Part shown: in pieces, positions 24,601 through 34,769 of the stretch
Layout of the letters: every line of letters starts with the position of its first letter
Position numbering within the stretch: the first letter of the stretch is position 1
Source: Perca fluviatilis
Taxonomy: Eukaryota > Chordata > Actinopteri > Perciformes > Percidae
Direction of reading: 5' to 3'
Assembly (NCBI RefSeq): GCF_010015445.1
Contig: NC_053129.1
Coordinates: forward strand, 16,099,749 to 16,163,748
Length of the DNA stretch: 64,000 nucleotides
Position numbers and translations under genes: made by a program
Notes under the pieces: model-generated
What the model was told of the DNA's origin: nothing
Seen by the model: the letters and a program-made list of their open reading frames with translations, nothing else
The model's database searches: none

Positions 24601-26663
24601 TAACTATTACATGAATTCACATTGATCTTCCACCGTGACCACCTCCGTCTCCGTCTCCCCTCTTCCAGGAGCCCTACTGGATCGTTCTCCACGACCGCAT
24701 CGTGTCTGTGATGGGTTCTCCGGCGCTGACATCAGAGACAGAGTGGGCAGGTTATCCTTTCGCCTTGCTGGACTTCACAGCCTGCCACCAGAGCTACAGC
24801 GAAATGAACTGCAGCTACGTGCTAGCATTAGCGCACGCTGTGTGGCATCACTCATCCATCGGACAGCTGTCTCTGATTCCCAAGTAAGGAAGCCTTCCTT
24901 TTTTTTTTTTTTTTTAACTCCCACCCTCTCATCCTTCTGTTTGCTCTTCAGCACACATAGAATTTATTGTTGCCATGTCATAAATGTGGGTGTGTGTGTG
25001 TGTAGATTCCTGTCAGAGACACTGAAGCCCGTCGTCCAGACAGAGTTCCAGTTACTCTACGTGTATCACCTGGTGGGGCCGTTCCTGCAGCGCTTCCAGC
25101 AAGAGAGGACACGATGCATGTTGGAGGTACACCCAAACGTTTAACCATAGATGACAAGTGTAATTATTACAATTAAATCACAATAATGTTACCTTTTAAC
25201 TTACCTTATGTAAGTAAGGTCATGTTTTCGGCTTAAGGTCAAGTATTGGGCTTAGTTTGTCCGTTTGATTGTTTGTCCCTCAGCAGGATTACGAAAAAAA
25301 AAAAAAAAACAAGTGCCCGATTTTCATTAAACTTGGTAGAAGGGTGTAGCATGGGCCAAGGACGAACCCATTAAACTTTGGAGCGAATCCAAATTACAGG
25401 GCTGATACAAATTATAATTTTGAAAAACACACACATACAGTATACTGTCACTATGCAAGATAGGGCATTTGTGCTGCATTCATGTGGTGTCGGAATAATC
25501 TGAAAATTTAGGTCCCGACTGGGGAAATTCACATCGGCGCCCCCTCAAGTCGAAACGTTAACATTGCGAGATGGGGCATGCCTTGAGTGCCCTTCTAGTT
25601 TTAGTTTTTTTTATGTATCCTTGTGTTTCAGATTGGCGTGGCCTTCTACGAGATGCTCCAGGCGGTCGACCAACACTGCCAACATCTCAGCTACATGGAC
25701 CCAATCTGTGACTTCCTCTATCACATCAAATACATGTACACTGGAGACAGCGTGAAGGAGCAGGTGAGAACGTGTCTTGTATTAAAATGGAAAATTAACC
25801 ATAAATCTGACCAAACATTTCAAAACTTAGACGGTAACAAGTTAATACAATAAAATAACAAACTGATGAAAAAGCTAAAAATGGAGACCTTCGTCACCCG
25901 GACTTCAAGTAAGATGACATCTGTGAACTTGCAGCTCCTCAGGAGACGGTTTTGTTTTCATCTTCCATTTTTAGTGTGAATCTGTCACCTCCTGTGCAGC
26001 AAGACGAGCTGGCTCCCCAGCCGTGTCCAGACCTCCTGCCACCACAGTTAATTAAAGATGAAACTGTAGCTCCACTTGGGCTTTAGGCTTGGGCATGTGT
26101 ATTTAAATGGACTTTTCAAGTAATTAATTTAATAGACAAAACCTTAACTCAAGCTATGTGTGTCGTATTTTGGGTGATGCGATTCAAAACAAGAGATGTT
26201 ACATAAATGAATGTGATACGTATTGACCTGGTAATTACTGTACTGTAATTATACCACTGCTTCAGGAAATTAACTGTAGAGGTCAGTTTAAACCAAAATC
26301 AGATTCATGCATTTAGTCAATTTTCCTAAACTGATCAGTTTCTTTCTCTACCTTACTTTTACTCTTTTTTTGTAGTTATCAATACATTGCTGCCAGTCTA
26401 CATTTGTGTATACACATCCGTTCTTCGCTTTTAACTCTCCGTTTCTCTTTCTCCAGGTGGAGAAAATCATCATGACCTTACGTCCGGCCATGAAGCTGCG
26501 ACTGCGCTTCATCACACACAGCAGCAAGATCGAGACTTCATCAGCAGCTGCCAACGTCGCCTCCACTTCCTCCTCCACCCCTCAGCCCCCCACCTCCTCA
26601 CTCTCTTCGTCCTCTGCCGTCGCCTCCCCCTCTTCCGCACAGCACGCGCACACACCTATATAG
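9758..26663 (+). CDS. med23: Mediator complex subunit 23 (CRSP3/Sur2), complete, 30 coding exons
   Basis: Joining the exons gives an unbroken 1,387-aa frame, close to the roughly 1,370 aa of mammalian MED23, and almost every exon reads as recognisable MED23. Examples are ETQLQSIFED, NSICGRCSLLPVVNNSG, NKPQSTHSFAMTCIW, RIGARALVAHVRTF, GKSPGPFPNCDWRF and YMDPICDFLYH. MED23 is a large helical-repeat nuclear protein in the Mediator tail. It receives signals from activators such as E1A and phosphorylated ELK1 and helps recruit RNA polymerase II. Two in-frame ATGs exist. The first (9758) has A at -3 and G at +4 and adds MALS; the second (9770) matches the mammalian start. The C-terminal tail (last ~45 residues) is a Ser/Pro/Ala-rich low-complexity stretch that differs from mammals. 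Odd features are an optional 18-nt microexon, an AT-AC intron and a decoy acceptor, each listed separately. It is transcribed toward akap7. Confidence 0.96.
11458..11498. repeat. (CA)n microsatellite in a med23 intron
   Basis: About 20 CA units with one CAAA interruption, starting five bases after the splice donor of the exon that ends at 11452. Confidence 0.9.
13341..13366. repeat. (CT)n microsatellite upstream of the med23 microexon
   Basis: Thirteen CT units begin a pyrimidine-rich stretch that continues almost to the microexon acceptor at 13486. Confidence 0.85.
13487..13504 (+). CDS. med23: Candidate 18-nt med23 microexon encoding TLNIAQ
   Basis: The 18 bases ACTCTGAACATTGCCCAG are framed by CTCTCTAG before and GTATGTCG after, so both splice sites are intact. 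The intron is phase 0, so inclusion adds Thr-Leu-Asn-Ile-Ala-Gln between residues 296 and 297 (...GLNKQ and HKQRCP...). I recall that a mammalian MED23 isoform carries the same six extra residues at this place, which would make this an ancient alternative microexon. Two TGC triplets lie at -17 and -12, where the neural splicing factor SRRM4 typically binds, after a long pyrimidine tract. Confidence 0.75.
16270..16325. repeat. (GTGCT)n pentanucleotide microsatellite
   Basis: About eleven perfect GTGCT units, preceded by a GGTGGGGG-rich run and followed by GTGCGG. Confidence 0.9.
18577..18615. repeat. Uninterrupted 39-T run at a med23 acceptor
   Basis: Thirty-nine T residues sit ten bases upstream of the exon that starts at 18626 (TCTCTCTCTAG acceptor). 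They form an extreme polypyrimidine tract. A 24-A run lies in the same intron at 18319-18342. Confidence 0.95.
19550..19661. repeat. 24-bp minisatellite in a med23 intron
   Basis: About 4.6 units of a 24-bp sequence (consensus half AATTAATTATATAGAGAG followed by CTACAC) with one or two changes per unit, starting about 50 bp after the donor at 19501. Confidence 0.85.
20004..20059 (+). other. Hairpin presenting a decoy acceptor upstream of a med23 exon
   Basis: ACATTGTGTTCAACATG (20004-20020) pairs with CATGTTGAACAATGT (20045-20059). The loop holds TCTCTTCAGGCCAGCTG, which copies the real acceptor TCTGTTCAGGCCAGTTG 46 bp downstream (exon start 20080). Splicing to the decoy AG (20032-20033) would shift the frame and soon meet a TAA. 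Its use is inferred. Confidence 0.5.
20344..20427. other. Long inverted repeat (hairpin) in a med23 intron
   Basis: CACAACAGTTAAATGCTC (from 20345) and its complement GAGCATTTAACTGTTGTG (to about 20425) extend inward into AAAAAATA/TATTTTTT, giving a stem of about 27 bp with a loop of roughly 24 nt. It may be a small foldback transposon or a precursor-like hairpin. Confidence 0.6.
23394..24153 (+). other. med23: U12-type AT-AC intron of med23
   Basis: The exon ends GTGGACA and the intron opens ATATCCTT, the exact 5' consensus of minor-class AT-AC introns. It closes with CCTTAACTCTCTCTCAC. CCTTAAC matches the U12 branch site, about 12 nt before the terminal AC. Only this pair of junctions restores VD-T-MAGKSPG, so the non-canonical ends are required by the protein. 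Phase 1, 760 nt. GT-AG alternatives such as the CTCCAG near 24120 would add sequence that is not MED23. Confidence 0.92.
23622..23906. mobile_element. piggyBac-like palindromic MITE inside the U12 intron
   Basis: Long arms are inverted: TTTACTTTGTTGAGAATTGC (about 23670) and its complement (ending about 23842). The right end adds a nearly perfect palindrome (23852-23904) with CCCTTGTGTGGTCC arms around GGGTCACTGGGACCC and is followed by TTAA (23903-23906). CCC ends plus TTAA suggest the piggyBac family. The left arm keeps only a degenerate form of the palindrome (TCTGGGTCACTGGACCCAAG). It has no open reading frame. Confidence 0.6.
25255..25575. repeat. Common teleost dispersed repeat in a med23 intron
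   Basis: A segment with CCCGATTTTCATTAAACTTG, GGGCCAAGGACGAACCCATT and GGAGCGAATCCAAATTACAG, which I recognise from many teleost genomes. A 16-A run (25290s) lies at its start. Class not assigned. Confidence 0.5.
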
Positions 26664-27277
26664 GTAAACACAGTTACAATCATGACAATGGACTTTCACA
26701 CACATGTCTAAATTTTGCTTAAAGTAAGGGTTAAAAATGTTTATTATTGTACTTTCATAACAAGAAACCTGGAGAGCTGATTGTATTCCCCCACCCTTCA
26801 TAAGTGTATAAAAACATCGTATTTCCAAAATCTTAACTTTTCAAAAGTGAAAAACCCCAGCTGATTTCCTGTCTATGAAACTGTCAGAATGAATCACTTT
26901 GACAGAATTCAGAGGTACTAATTTTGAGAGTATCTCAGAAGTGAAGAATCTCAAGCAAAAAAAAATGTAATTATCAGAACAGGCATCTCTATGCTATCTC
27001 AACAAACCGTACACTAATATGCACCTCTCTGTATTTGCTGCATTAAGGAGGGTCACGAGGACACAATATTTCTTGTTAATATCATGGCATCTTTTGTATT
27101 TTTCTGTTTGTAGTCAATTTTTATATTGTACATTTTTAGTTCATTAAAAAGATTTTGGTAATATGGGTTCAGCCTTTTATTGATGCTTCTGTCTACCCCT
27201 TTCTATCACATGATTTCATATATTGTCTGTGCAGCCTTTGTCATTCCATGTTAGTGTTTTACAAAGCCGAAATGATA

Positions 27278-27283
27278 AATAAA
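27278..27283 (+). terminator. med23: Likely med23 polyadenylation signal
   Basis: AATAAA about 615 nt after the med23 stop, followed within 40 nt by a T-rich run. An ATTAAA about 140 nt upstream (near 27143) is an alternative. Confidence 0.5.
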
Positions 27284-27299
27284 TCCAACCAAAATCTAT

Positions 27300-30200
27300 A
27301 GATTTTTTTTTTAACATGGTTGTCTTTTCTTTGCTCATGTCATTTCAAAATGCTATTTTGTTTGTGTTGTCCTGGACTCGTAACTTTATCTTTTCAGCCT
27401 ACCCTTATCTCACACTGTGGAGAACCTTTTCTTTAGGCGATTTGCACTCAGACAGGTCTGATCTCTGAGAACACTGAGCTAAGCTCTGTGTAATACAATA
27501 GACAATAGAACAACATAGCCTGACACCAGTAGGGGGAGTCCAACATTTACATTTGCCTTCAGTGTACTTTTTATGACTGGAGCACAGAGCGAGAGACATT
27601 GACCCTACTTGGCCCCATTCGATTGGTTTCCTGTCTTTCGGCCTGAGGGATATATCTCTAAAACATGAACAGATATCCATCAAATTTGGTGGAACGCACA
27701 GCTTTGAGCCAAGAACACTTAGGTGTTTGACTCTGGGATTTTTGCCATTTGACAATTGGCAATAAAACTAATGGTGAGAGAAGGATCTGAATCCAAAACC
27801 TGGGGGTATATTCATTGGGAAGTAAATAAAATATAATTAAAATGGTGTCTTTGTGTTTCAACAGCAAGCTGGACAATTGAGGCATTGATGATGTTATTCA
27901 ATCTCATTCTGCCAGTTAGAATTCAAAACTGCTTATTTTTCTAAAACCAGTTGGAGTGTCAGATGTTGTGAATAAATTAGACAGTACAATTTTGCTCGAG
28001 CAGCCACCACTGTAGCAGCAAGAATCATGGTTTGTATTTTGTAACAAAGACAAAAAAATGACGTTTAAGTAGTAATTTCATTCCAGAGTACCTGAAGAGC
28101 AGGGTTTTACTCATGGATGGGTTAACATTTTACTGCCCTGCAGTTTATAGTTCTTCATAGTCGGTATAGACGGTCAATGATGTTGGGTTCTGTGAGCTAA
28201 ATGCTAACATCAACATGCTGACATGCTCACAGTGACAATGCTAACATGCTGTTGCCTAACAGGTTACATGTTTACAATTTTTACCATCACATCTACTAAT
28301 TAGCACCAAATGTGACATAATTGGTCAAATCCAAATAGAAAAAGGTACTGTACATGTAGAAGTTGTGGGAGGATAAAATTTAGCTTAGCATCTCCAGCAC
28401 AGCCAAATGGGGGTGCAGCCTATAACCACACACAGCAATGATGTCACAAATATTGACGCACTAGCTTGGTCACTGCAGCAATGAGAGTAGTTAAAATTTT
28501 GGGCTGGTGAAGTGTTGCTCTTTAAAGCAGCTATAGTCGATGTTTTCATAATAATGTACTAATGTAAAATGGGTCGCAGCAAGCACCAAACAGCGGACCG
28601 ACACAGTTAGCGACTGGCGCTGGTAAAAAATAGTGGAGCATTTCACAGCTAAAGACCAAAAAAGTAAATGTTGGACTTATATTTGCCAGACGACCAAAAA
28701 AAAAAAAAACTAACCTGACGCGCCAGATGGTTTGTTAACATAGAACCATCTGTGAAGCCGTTATTACAAACTGTTTGGAAAAGGGCAGGCACTTTAAAAA
28801 AAATATACCTGGCGTGGCAGGTGATTGGATGAACCATATCATGTTCGCCATTGTCGTTTTAATCGAACAGTCGTGGCCGTCACACACACCTAAACCACGC
28901 CGGCAGCTCCACACTGGACACTGATTGGTTCGGTTCACTGCTGTTCGGACACAAACGCATTACCTGAAGCCGGACAAGATGGATTTTCGTGTGATAGGAT
29001 ATTGCGAGCGGAATGATAATTTTGCTCCACAACTGCTGGATATGTAAATATGTAGTGGTTTACCATATCAACTTTAATGGGTGATAATATGTGTCAGTGT
29101 TGTTGCAATTGGGCAAAAAAAAAAATTGCCATCAAATCATAAAAGTATAAATTTAGGGGAGGGGCCCTAAAAAGGTTAAAGGCTGCTCAGTCTGTGTTCT
29201 CTGACAGTGACAAGTCAAAGTTAAGGGTAAATCCTAAATTGGATCTGCTAGACTGGCCGATGTAGTTAGGTTTAGGCATGCAGAGTTGTGATTGGTTAGA
29301 GTTAGGGTAAAGCAATTGAATCCTGATGAAACTCTACGTAGAAGAAAAAACAATAAGGTTAAGACCGATGTTCAGTTATTCCTACTCATCCACTCTCAAT
29401 TACGTTACATTACATCTTCAGGGTCAGTTGTAACTGAATTACATGAACATTATGAAAGCTGTTACTAACAGAGGCCTGAACATCTCGTGATTTCCATTGT
29501 GATGACAAATTTAACGCTTGGTCGTCCTTGCGTGTGGCTTTAAAGGAGAGCAGCTTCATGTAAAGAAATATTGATTTTAGTTTACAGGACATGGAGCTTA
29601 ATTTCATTATTCCTCTTCATTAAATATTCATACTAGGTCAACCGTGACTTGATCACATCACAACTAATGCTATGTACTCTGGGCATTTATCCCTTTCTGC
29701 ATGTGAGTCATTGCACGCCATCTCCATAAGGCCCAGCAGAGATGTAGGCCATCTTATGTGCTGCTGGGCCCTTGGCTCACCCACTAAACTGTGGCCCTAA
29801 ATGTGATGTGGCAACATGTAGGCCTGTGGGATGCGGATGCACAAGGAGTATTCATATCACAGCATGGTCGAGTGAAGCTGTCATTCCATGTGTGTTTTGC
29901 TTTCAGCTCCGCTGGTGTTGTGTGGGAAGCACAGACAGACAGACAGATCTATATAGATCATCATCATCCTAATATAAACTACATTCACAGATAGAGAAAA
30001 TGTTTGGTGAGCTGAATGAGCTCTATCTATTCCAGTAAAAAGATTATCACTTCCCACACCAAAATGCATGCAAAGAAACTCATCTACAGGTAGGTTCCTA
30101 GCCACACATCAGATAATCTATCAAGAAAAATAAAAAAAAAAAGATAGTTATGAAGTAGATGGATATACATCAAGCTAAGTATGCAGGAGTGAAAGAAGTG

Positions 30201-30490
30201 GCATACAATATGACTAAGCAATGTGTATTTTTTTTGGCTCTATAACAATGTCGATCCCCCACTTGGTCGACATTGTCCACACTGAAAAATCTCAAGGACT
30301 ATTGGTTGTGTTCAAGTTTGTACGGACATTCATGATCCACAGAGGATGTTTCCTACTACATTAATGATCTCTAACTTTTCCCTTTAGCCAGCCACCAGGA
30401 GGTTGATGTTTTTGTGGAAATGTCTTTGCAACTATTGGATGAAATTTGCTGCAGATATTCAAGATCTATAGAGGATCAATTCTAACTAGA
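27300..30490. other. Intergenic DNA with dispersed repeats, no gene
   Basis: No coding exon recognised. Pieces of common teleost repeats are present. These include an ATATCCATCAAATTTGGTGG segment (27670s), alternating GCTAACATG motifs (28200-28260), a longer repeat at about 28520-29030 ending in CpG-containing unique-looking DNA, and a CACCAGGAGGTTGATG piece (30390s) of the family also seen at 58600. Confidence 0.5.
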
Positions 30491-32818
30491 AAATGCATTT
30501 CCTGCAGAAAATGCTTGGGAATGCTGAAAAGCTAAATTGCTAAAGCTAAACTGGATTGCTGGCATAAGGGTTAGGATAAAAAAAAAAAAGGGTTCAGTCA
30601 AAGGATTGAAAAAGCGATAAAATATAGTATAGTAAATATAGTAAAAAAAGTATAGTTTGTGAAAAAAAGTGATTTAAAAAAAAAGTCATTTTATACTATC
30701 TTGCATAGAGTGATAAAAAGTCATAGTAAAGTATGTTGAAAAAAGTAATAAGTCATAGTAAAGTATGTAAAAAAAAATAGTTACAGTATATTATGTCGAT
30801 AAAGTGATAAAAAAATCAATATGGTATGTTGAAAAAACTGGTAAAAAAGTCATAGTATAGTATGTCAAAAAAGTGATTAAAATGTCATAGTATAGTATGT
30901 TGAAAAAAGTGACAAAAAGTCATAGTATAGCATAATGAAAAAAGTCATGTATAGTATGTCGAAGAAAGGGATAAAACATCATAGTATATTGCAAAAAGTC
31001 ATAGTATAGTAGGTTGAAAAAAGTCATAGTATTGTATATCGAAAAAGGTCAATAGTAAAGTATGTCGAAAAAAGTGATTAAAAAAAGTCAGTATAGTATA
31101 TCGAGAAAAGTCACAGTATAGTATGTCGAAAAAAGTGATAAAAAGTCATAGTATATTGAAAGAATAATAGTATAGTATGTCGAAAAAGTGATAAAAGTCA
31201 TAGTATGTCAAAAAGGTCATACTATTCAATGTTGAATAAAATAATAAATTCATAGTATAGTATGTTGAAAAAAAGTGAAAAAGTCATGGTATAGTATATC
31301 TAAAAAAGTCGTAGTATGTCAAAAAAAAATTTTTTGTATAGTATGTCAAAAAAGCCATTACAAAGTCATAGTATTGTAGGTCGAAAAAAGTGTTAAAAAA
31401 GTCATATTATGTTGCATTAAGTGATAAAAAGTCATAGTATAGCATGTTAAAAATAGTAATAGTAAAGCAGGTCGACAAAAAGTCATAAAAGTCATAGTAT
31501 AATAAAAAAAAATATATTGAGAAAAGTCACAGTATAGTATGTTGAAAAAAAGTGATTAAAAAGTCATAGTACAGTATGTTGAAAAAAAAGTGATAAAAAA
31601 AAAAAAAAAAAGAGATATTATAGTCATAGAAAGCCTGGAAGATGTGCAAACTCCTTCCAAGACTGGGGATTGAACCGAGGGTCAGAGTCTGCATTGTCTA
31701 TTAACTTCTGTGCTAACCCCTGAGCCACCAAATAACATGGGTTGAAACAGTCATAGAATGGTATGTTGAAAAAGTTATTAAAAAGTCATAGTACAGTAAG
31801 TAAAAAAAAAAAGTCATAGCATGTGAAAAAAAATAAATCATAGTATTTCGAAAAAGTGATAAAAAAAAGTAATAGTATGTCAAAAAAAATAAGTCTGTAC
31901 AGTATGTATGTATTGTATGTCAGAAAAGTCATAGTATAGTATGTCAAAAAAGTGAGAAAAAAAAATCTGTTTATGTCCAAAAAGGAGAAAAAAGTCATAG
32001 TATAATATGTCAAAAAGCCATTAAAAGTCATAGTATAATATGTTGAAAAAAGTGATAAAAAAATCAGTGTATGATAAAAGTCATAGTATGGTATGCTGGA
32101 AAAGTTTAAAAAAAAAAAAAAAGTCAGTATAGTACTGTGAAAAAATGTCATGAGAGTCAAATGCATTTCCTGCAGAAAATGCTTGGGAATGCTGAAAAGC
32201 TAAATTGCTAAAGTTAAACTGGATTGCTGGCATAACGGTTAGGGTTAAAAAAAGGTTCAGTCAAAGGGTTGAAAAAAGTAATAAAATAGTCTAAGTATAG
32301 TATATAAAAAAAAAAGTGATTAAAAATTCATAGTACATTATATCGAAAAAAGTGATAAACTGTCACAGTATAGTATACAGATAAAAAAAGTAATAGCATG
32401 TCGAAAAAATAAACAAGTCAGTACAATATGTTGAAACAAGTCATAGTATGTCGAAAAAAGTGATAAAAAGTCATAGTATAGTATGTCACAAAGTCATAGT
32501 ATAGAATGTCAAAAAAGTGATACAAAAAGTCATATTAGGTTGAAAAAAGTGACAAAAAAATTATTGTTAATATGTCGAAAAAGCCATTAAAAATTCATAG
32601 TATAGCAGGTTGAAACAAACGATAAAAAAAGTTGTATAGCATGTCGAAAAAAGTGATTTAAAAGTCATAGTATAGTATGTCGAAAAGGTCATAGCATTCG
32701 ATGTCGAAGAAATTGTTAAAAAAGTCGTAGTATAGTATGTTGACAAAAGTGACAAAAAAAAGTCATTGTATAGTATATTTAAAAAAGTGATACAAAAAAA
32801 GTCATAAACCCCAACCTT
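30491..32818. repeat. AT-rich satellite, first block, with a 1,668-bp higher-order duplication
   Basis: Dozens of imperfect units of about 30-45 bp are built from GTCATAGTATAGTATGTCGA followed by AAAAAAGTGATAAAAA. A non-satellite leader, starting AAATGCATTTCCTGCAGAAA and ending in GGTTCAGTCAAAGG, occurs at 30491 and again at 32159, so about 1.67 kb was duplicated as a block. A SINE-like insert interrupts it at 31620-31740. Confidence 0.85.
31620..31740 (-). mobile_element. SINE-like fragment within the satellite
   Basis: Read on the minus strand it gives GGTGGCTCAGGGGTTAGCAC, then a CGGTTCAATCCCC box-B-like site and GGAGTTTGCACATCTTCC. This is the tRNA-like head of a widespread teleost repeat. 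A second, shorter copy lies at about 33525-33615. Confidence 0.5.
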
Positions 32819-33244
32819 AAAGTGTACCACAGAGCCTTTCAGCTATGGGCCCTCAGAGTGTGGATGGACCCCTCATCTAAAGTTCCATGGAGAGAAATAG
32901 AGCAAAACCTCACTGGAAGTCTAAAACTGCAGGACCTCGCCTTTACAGGCGTGTGTCCAAGAAAGTGTATGCTAGCCTATGTGCCTATTATCACCAACAC
33001 ATTGACCAACTTTAAAACAGGTCGAGGAGCAACTACGCTACACCAATAAGTGGCATTTGAACACCCCAATTTGGCAAAACGTACACTTAATATCTGGTAA
33101 CAAACCTTTTGTTTATAACCAGTGGAGTGACAGAGGTATTTATGCTCTAGACCAGCTATTCAATGATGAAGAGAGAGAGAGCTAGCTTTGAGGTCCCTAA
33201 GACATCTTTCTGCCGTTATCTTCACTTAAGATCAGCCCTAAAAT
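32819..33244 (+). pseudogene. L1-type LINE ORF2 fragment (C-terminal end), broken
   Basis: Translation gives FQLWALRVWMDPSSKVPW followed by REIEQNL. After a frame break come NTPIWQNVHLISGNKPF and GIYALDQLFND, with further breaks beyond. This order is typical of the tail of L1/Tx1-clade ORF2 (after the reverse transcriptase). No promoter, reverse transcriptase or poly(A) tail is present. It is embedded between two satellite blocks. Confidence 0.65.
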
Positions 33245-33690
33245 GTTATGAAAAAAGTGATAAAAGTCATAGTATAGTATGTTGAAAAAAGTGATAGTAT
33301 AGTAAGTCTAAAAATAAAATAAAAAAAAGTCATAGTATAGTATGTCGAAAAGGTCATAGTATTCAATGTCGAATAAATTGATAAAAAATTCATAGTATAT
33401 GTTGAAAAAAGTGATACAGTTATTAGTATCTTGAAAAAAGTGATAGTATGTCAAAAAAGTTATTAAAAAGTCATAGTATAGTATGTCGAATAAAAGTCAT
33501 AGTATACTATGTTGAAAAAAAGTCATAAACATGTCAAAGAAGTCTGGAAGAACATGCAAACGCCTAGTCCTGGTCCTAGTTGGAGCAGCGCTACCAACTG
33601 AGCCACCGTGCCACCAAATAAAAAATTTTGAAAATAGTCATAGCATAGTAAGTTGAAAAAGCCATTAAAAAGTGATAGTATAGAATGTTC
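33245..33690. repeat. AT-rich satellite, second block
   Basis: The same GTCATAGTATAGTATG units resume directly after the LINE fragment and are broken by a second SINE-like piece (33525-33615; minus strand CACGGTGGCTCAGTTGGTAG). Confidence 0.8.
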
Positions 33691-33841
33691 AAGTCTAGTT
33701 TACTACTATTGTAAGTGAACACCAACATCGTGCTTCCAGTTGAGTTTACAGTGGTTGTATCAATAAACAATTAGTGAAATATGATGACCATCTTTCTTAT
33801 AAAAAGATCTTGGTTTTATATGTGACAGAATTAACAACTTC

Positions 33842-34000
<159 letters not shown>

Positions 34001-34494
34001 TAGATCAGTGTGTGTGAGCGTGATGATCTCCTGACCCTATCATTCTGAATCTCGTCTGACAATATTATTTCTGACAAGGAGCAGGAGGGATGGGAGGGTG
34101 ATGAGGGAAGAACAGGTGAGAAGGGAAGGGGAGAAAAGCGAAGGAGGAGTGATAGATTGACAAAAAAAAAAAACAGAAGAAGGTATTGTCCTTGGTGTTG
34201 ATTGTTGTCCTTCCTGGCACAGTTGAAACACAACTGCCCCATGTTGGAGCCACACTCAAATAAGAGCAGAAATCAGGTTAAAATGAGATTCTTCTTAAAA
34301 ATCAAGCAGCAAGAGTATGTGTGTGTGTTCGGAGAATGCTGTATGGAGTGTAATTAAGCCAGAGAGGAAGCAATTACTGACATAATTGTCATTAACCGCA
34401 CAGTAATTAGGATTACTGTGAAGGACAGAGACAGATGGACAAGGACATAGAGAGCAGCATTAGGTTAAGTAGTTCAATGCAATCAATTGAGGTG

Positions 34495-34738
34495 TACATA
34501 CATACATACATACATACATACATACATACATACATACATACATACATACATACATACATACATACATACATACATACATACATACATACATACATACATA
34601 CATACATACATACATACATACATACATACATACATACATACATACATACATACATACATACATACATACATACATACATACATACATACATACATAAATA
34701 CATACATACATACATACATACATACATACATACATACA

Positions 34739-34768
<30 letters not shown>
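34495..34768. repeat. (CATA)n microsatellite, about 274 bp
   Basis: Roughly 68 tetramer units with a single interruption (ATAAATA near 34696). Open frames on both strands here are artefacts of the repeat. Confidence 0.98.

Positions 34769-34769
<1 letters not shown>

Larger units (their letters stand above)
9758..26663 (+). other. med23: med23 exon map
   Basis: Coding exons: 9758-9808, 10465-10496, 10663-10750, 10843-10967, 11341-11452, 11693-11791, 11884-11985, 12087-12156, 12376-12488, 12580-12675, [microexon 13487-13504], 17932-18138, 18626-18769, 18967-19112, 19255-19500, 19702-19844, 20080-20254, 20696-20859, 21039-21163, 21261-21466, 21934-22114, 22199-22369, 22541-22757, 22939-23048, 23267-23393, 24154-24319, 24491-24563, 24669-24883, 25006-25126, 25632-25763, 26457-26663. 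Lengths without the microexon sum to 4,164 nt (1,388 codons with stop). Every intron starts GT and ends AG except 23394-24153, which is AT-AC. Junctions were placed by splice signals plus recognised protein continuity, not by transcript data. Confidence 0.9.

Noticed and set aside
30600..32810. Regularly spaced repeats that could suggest a CRISPR-like array
   Set aside because: Units are imperfect, AT-only, variable in length and lack unique spacers; this is eukaryotic satellite DNA.
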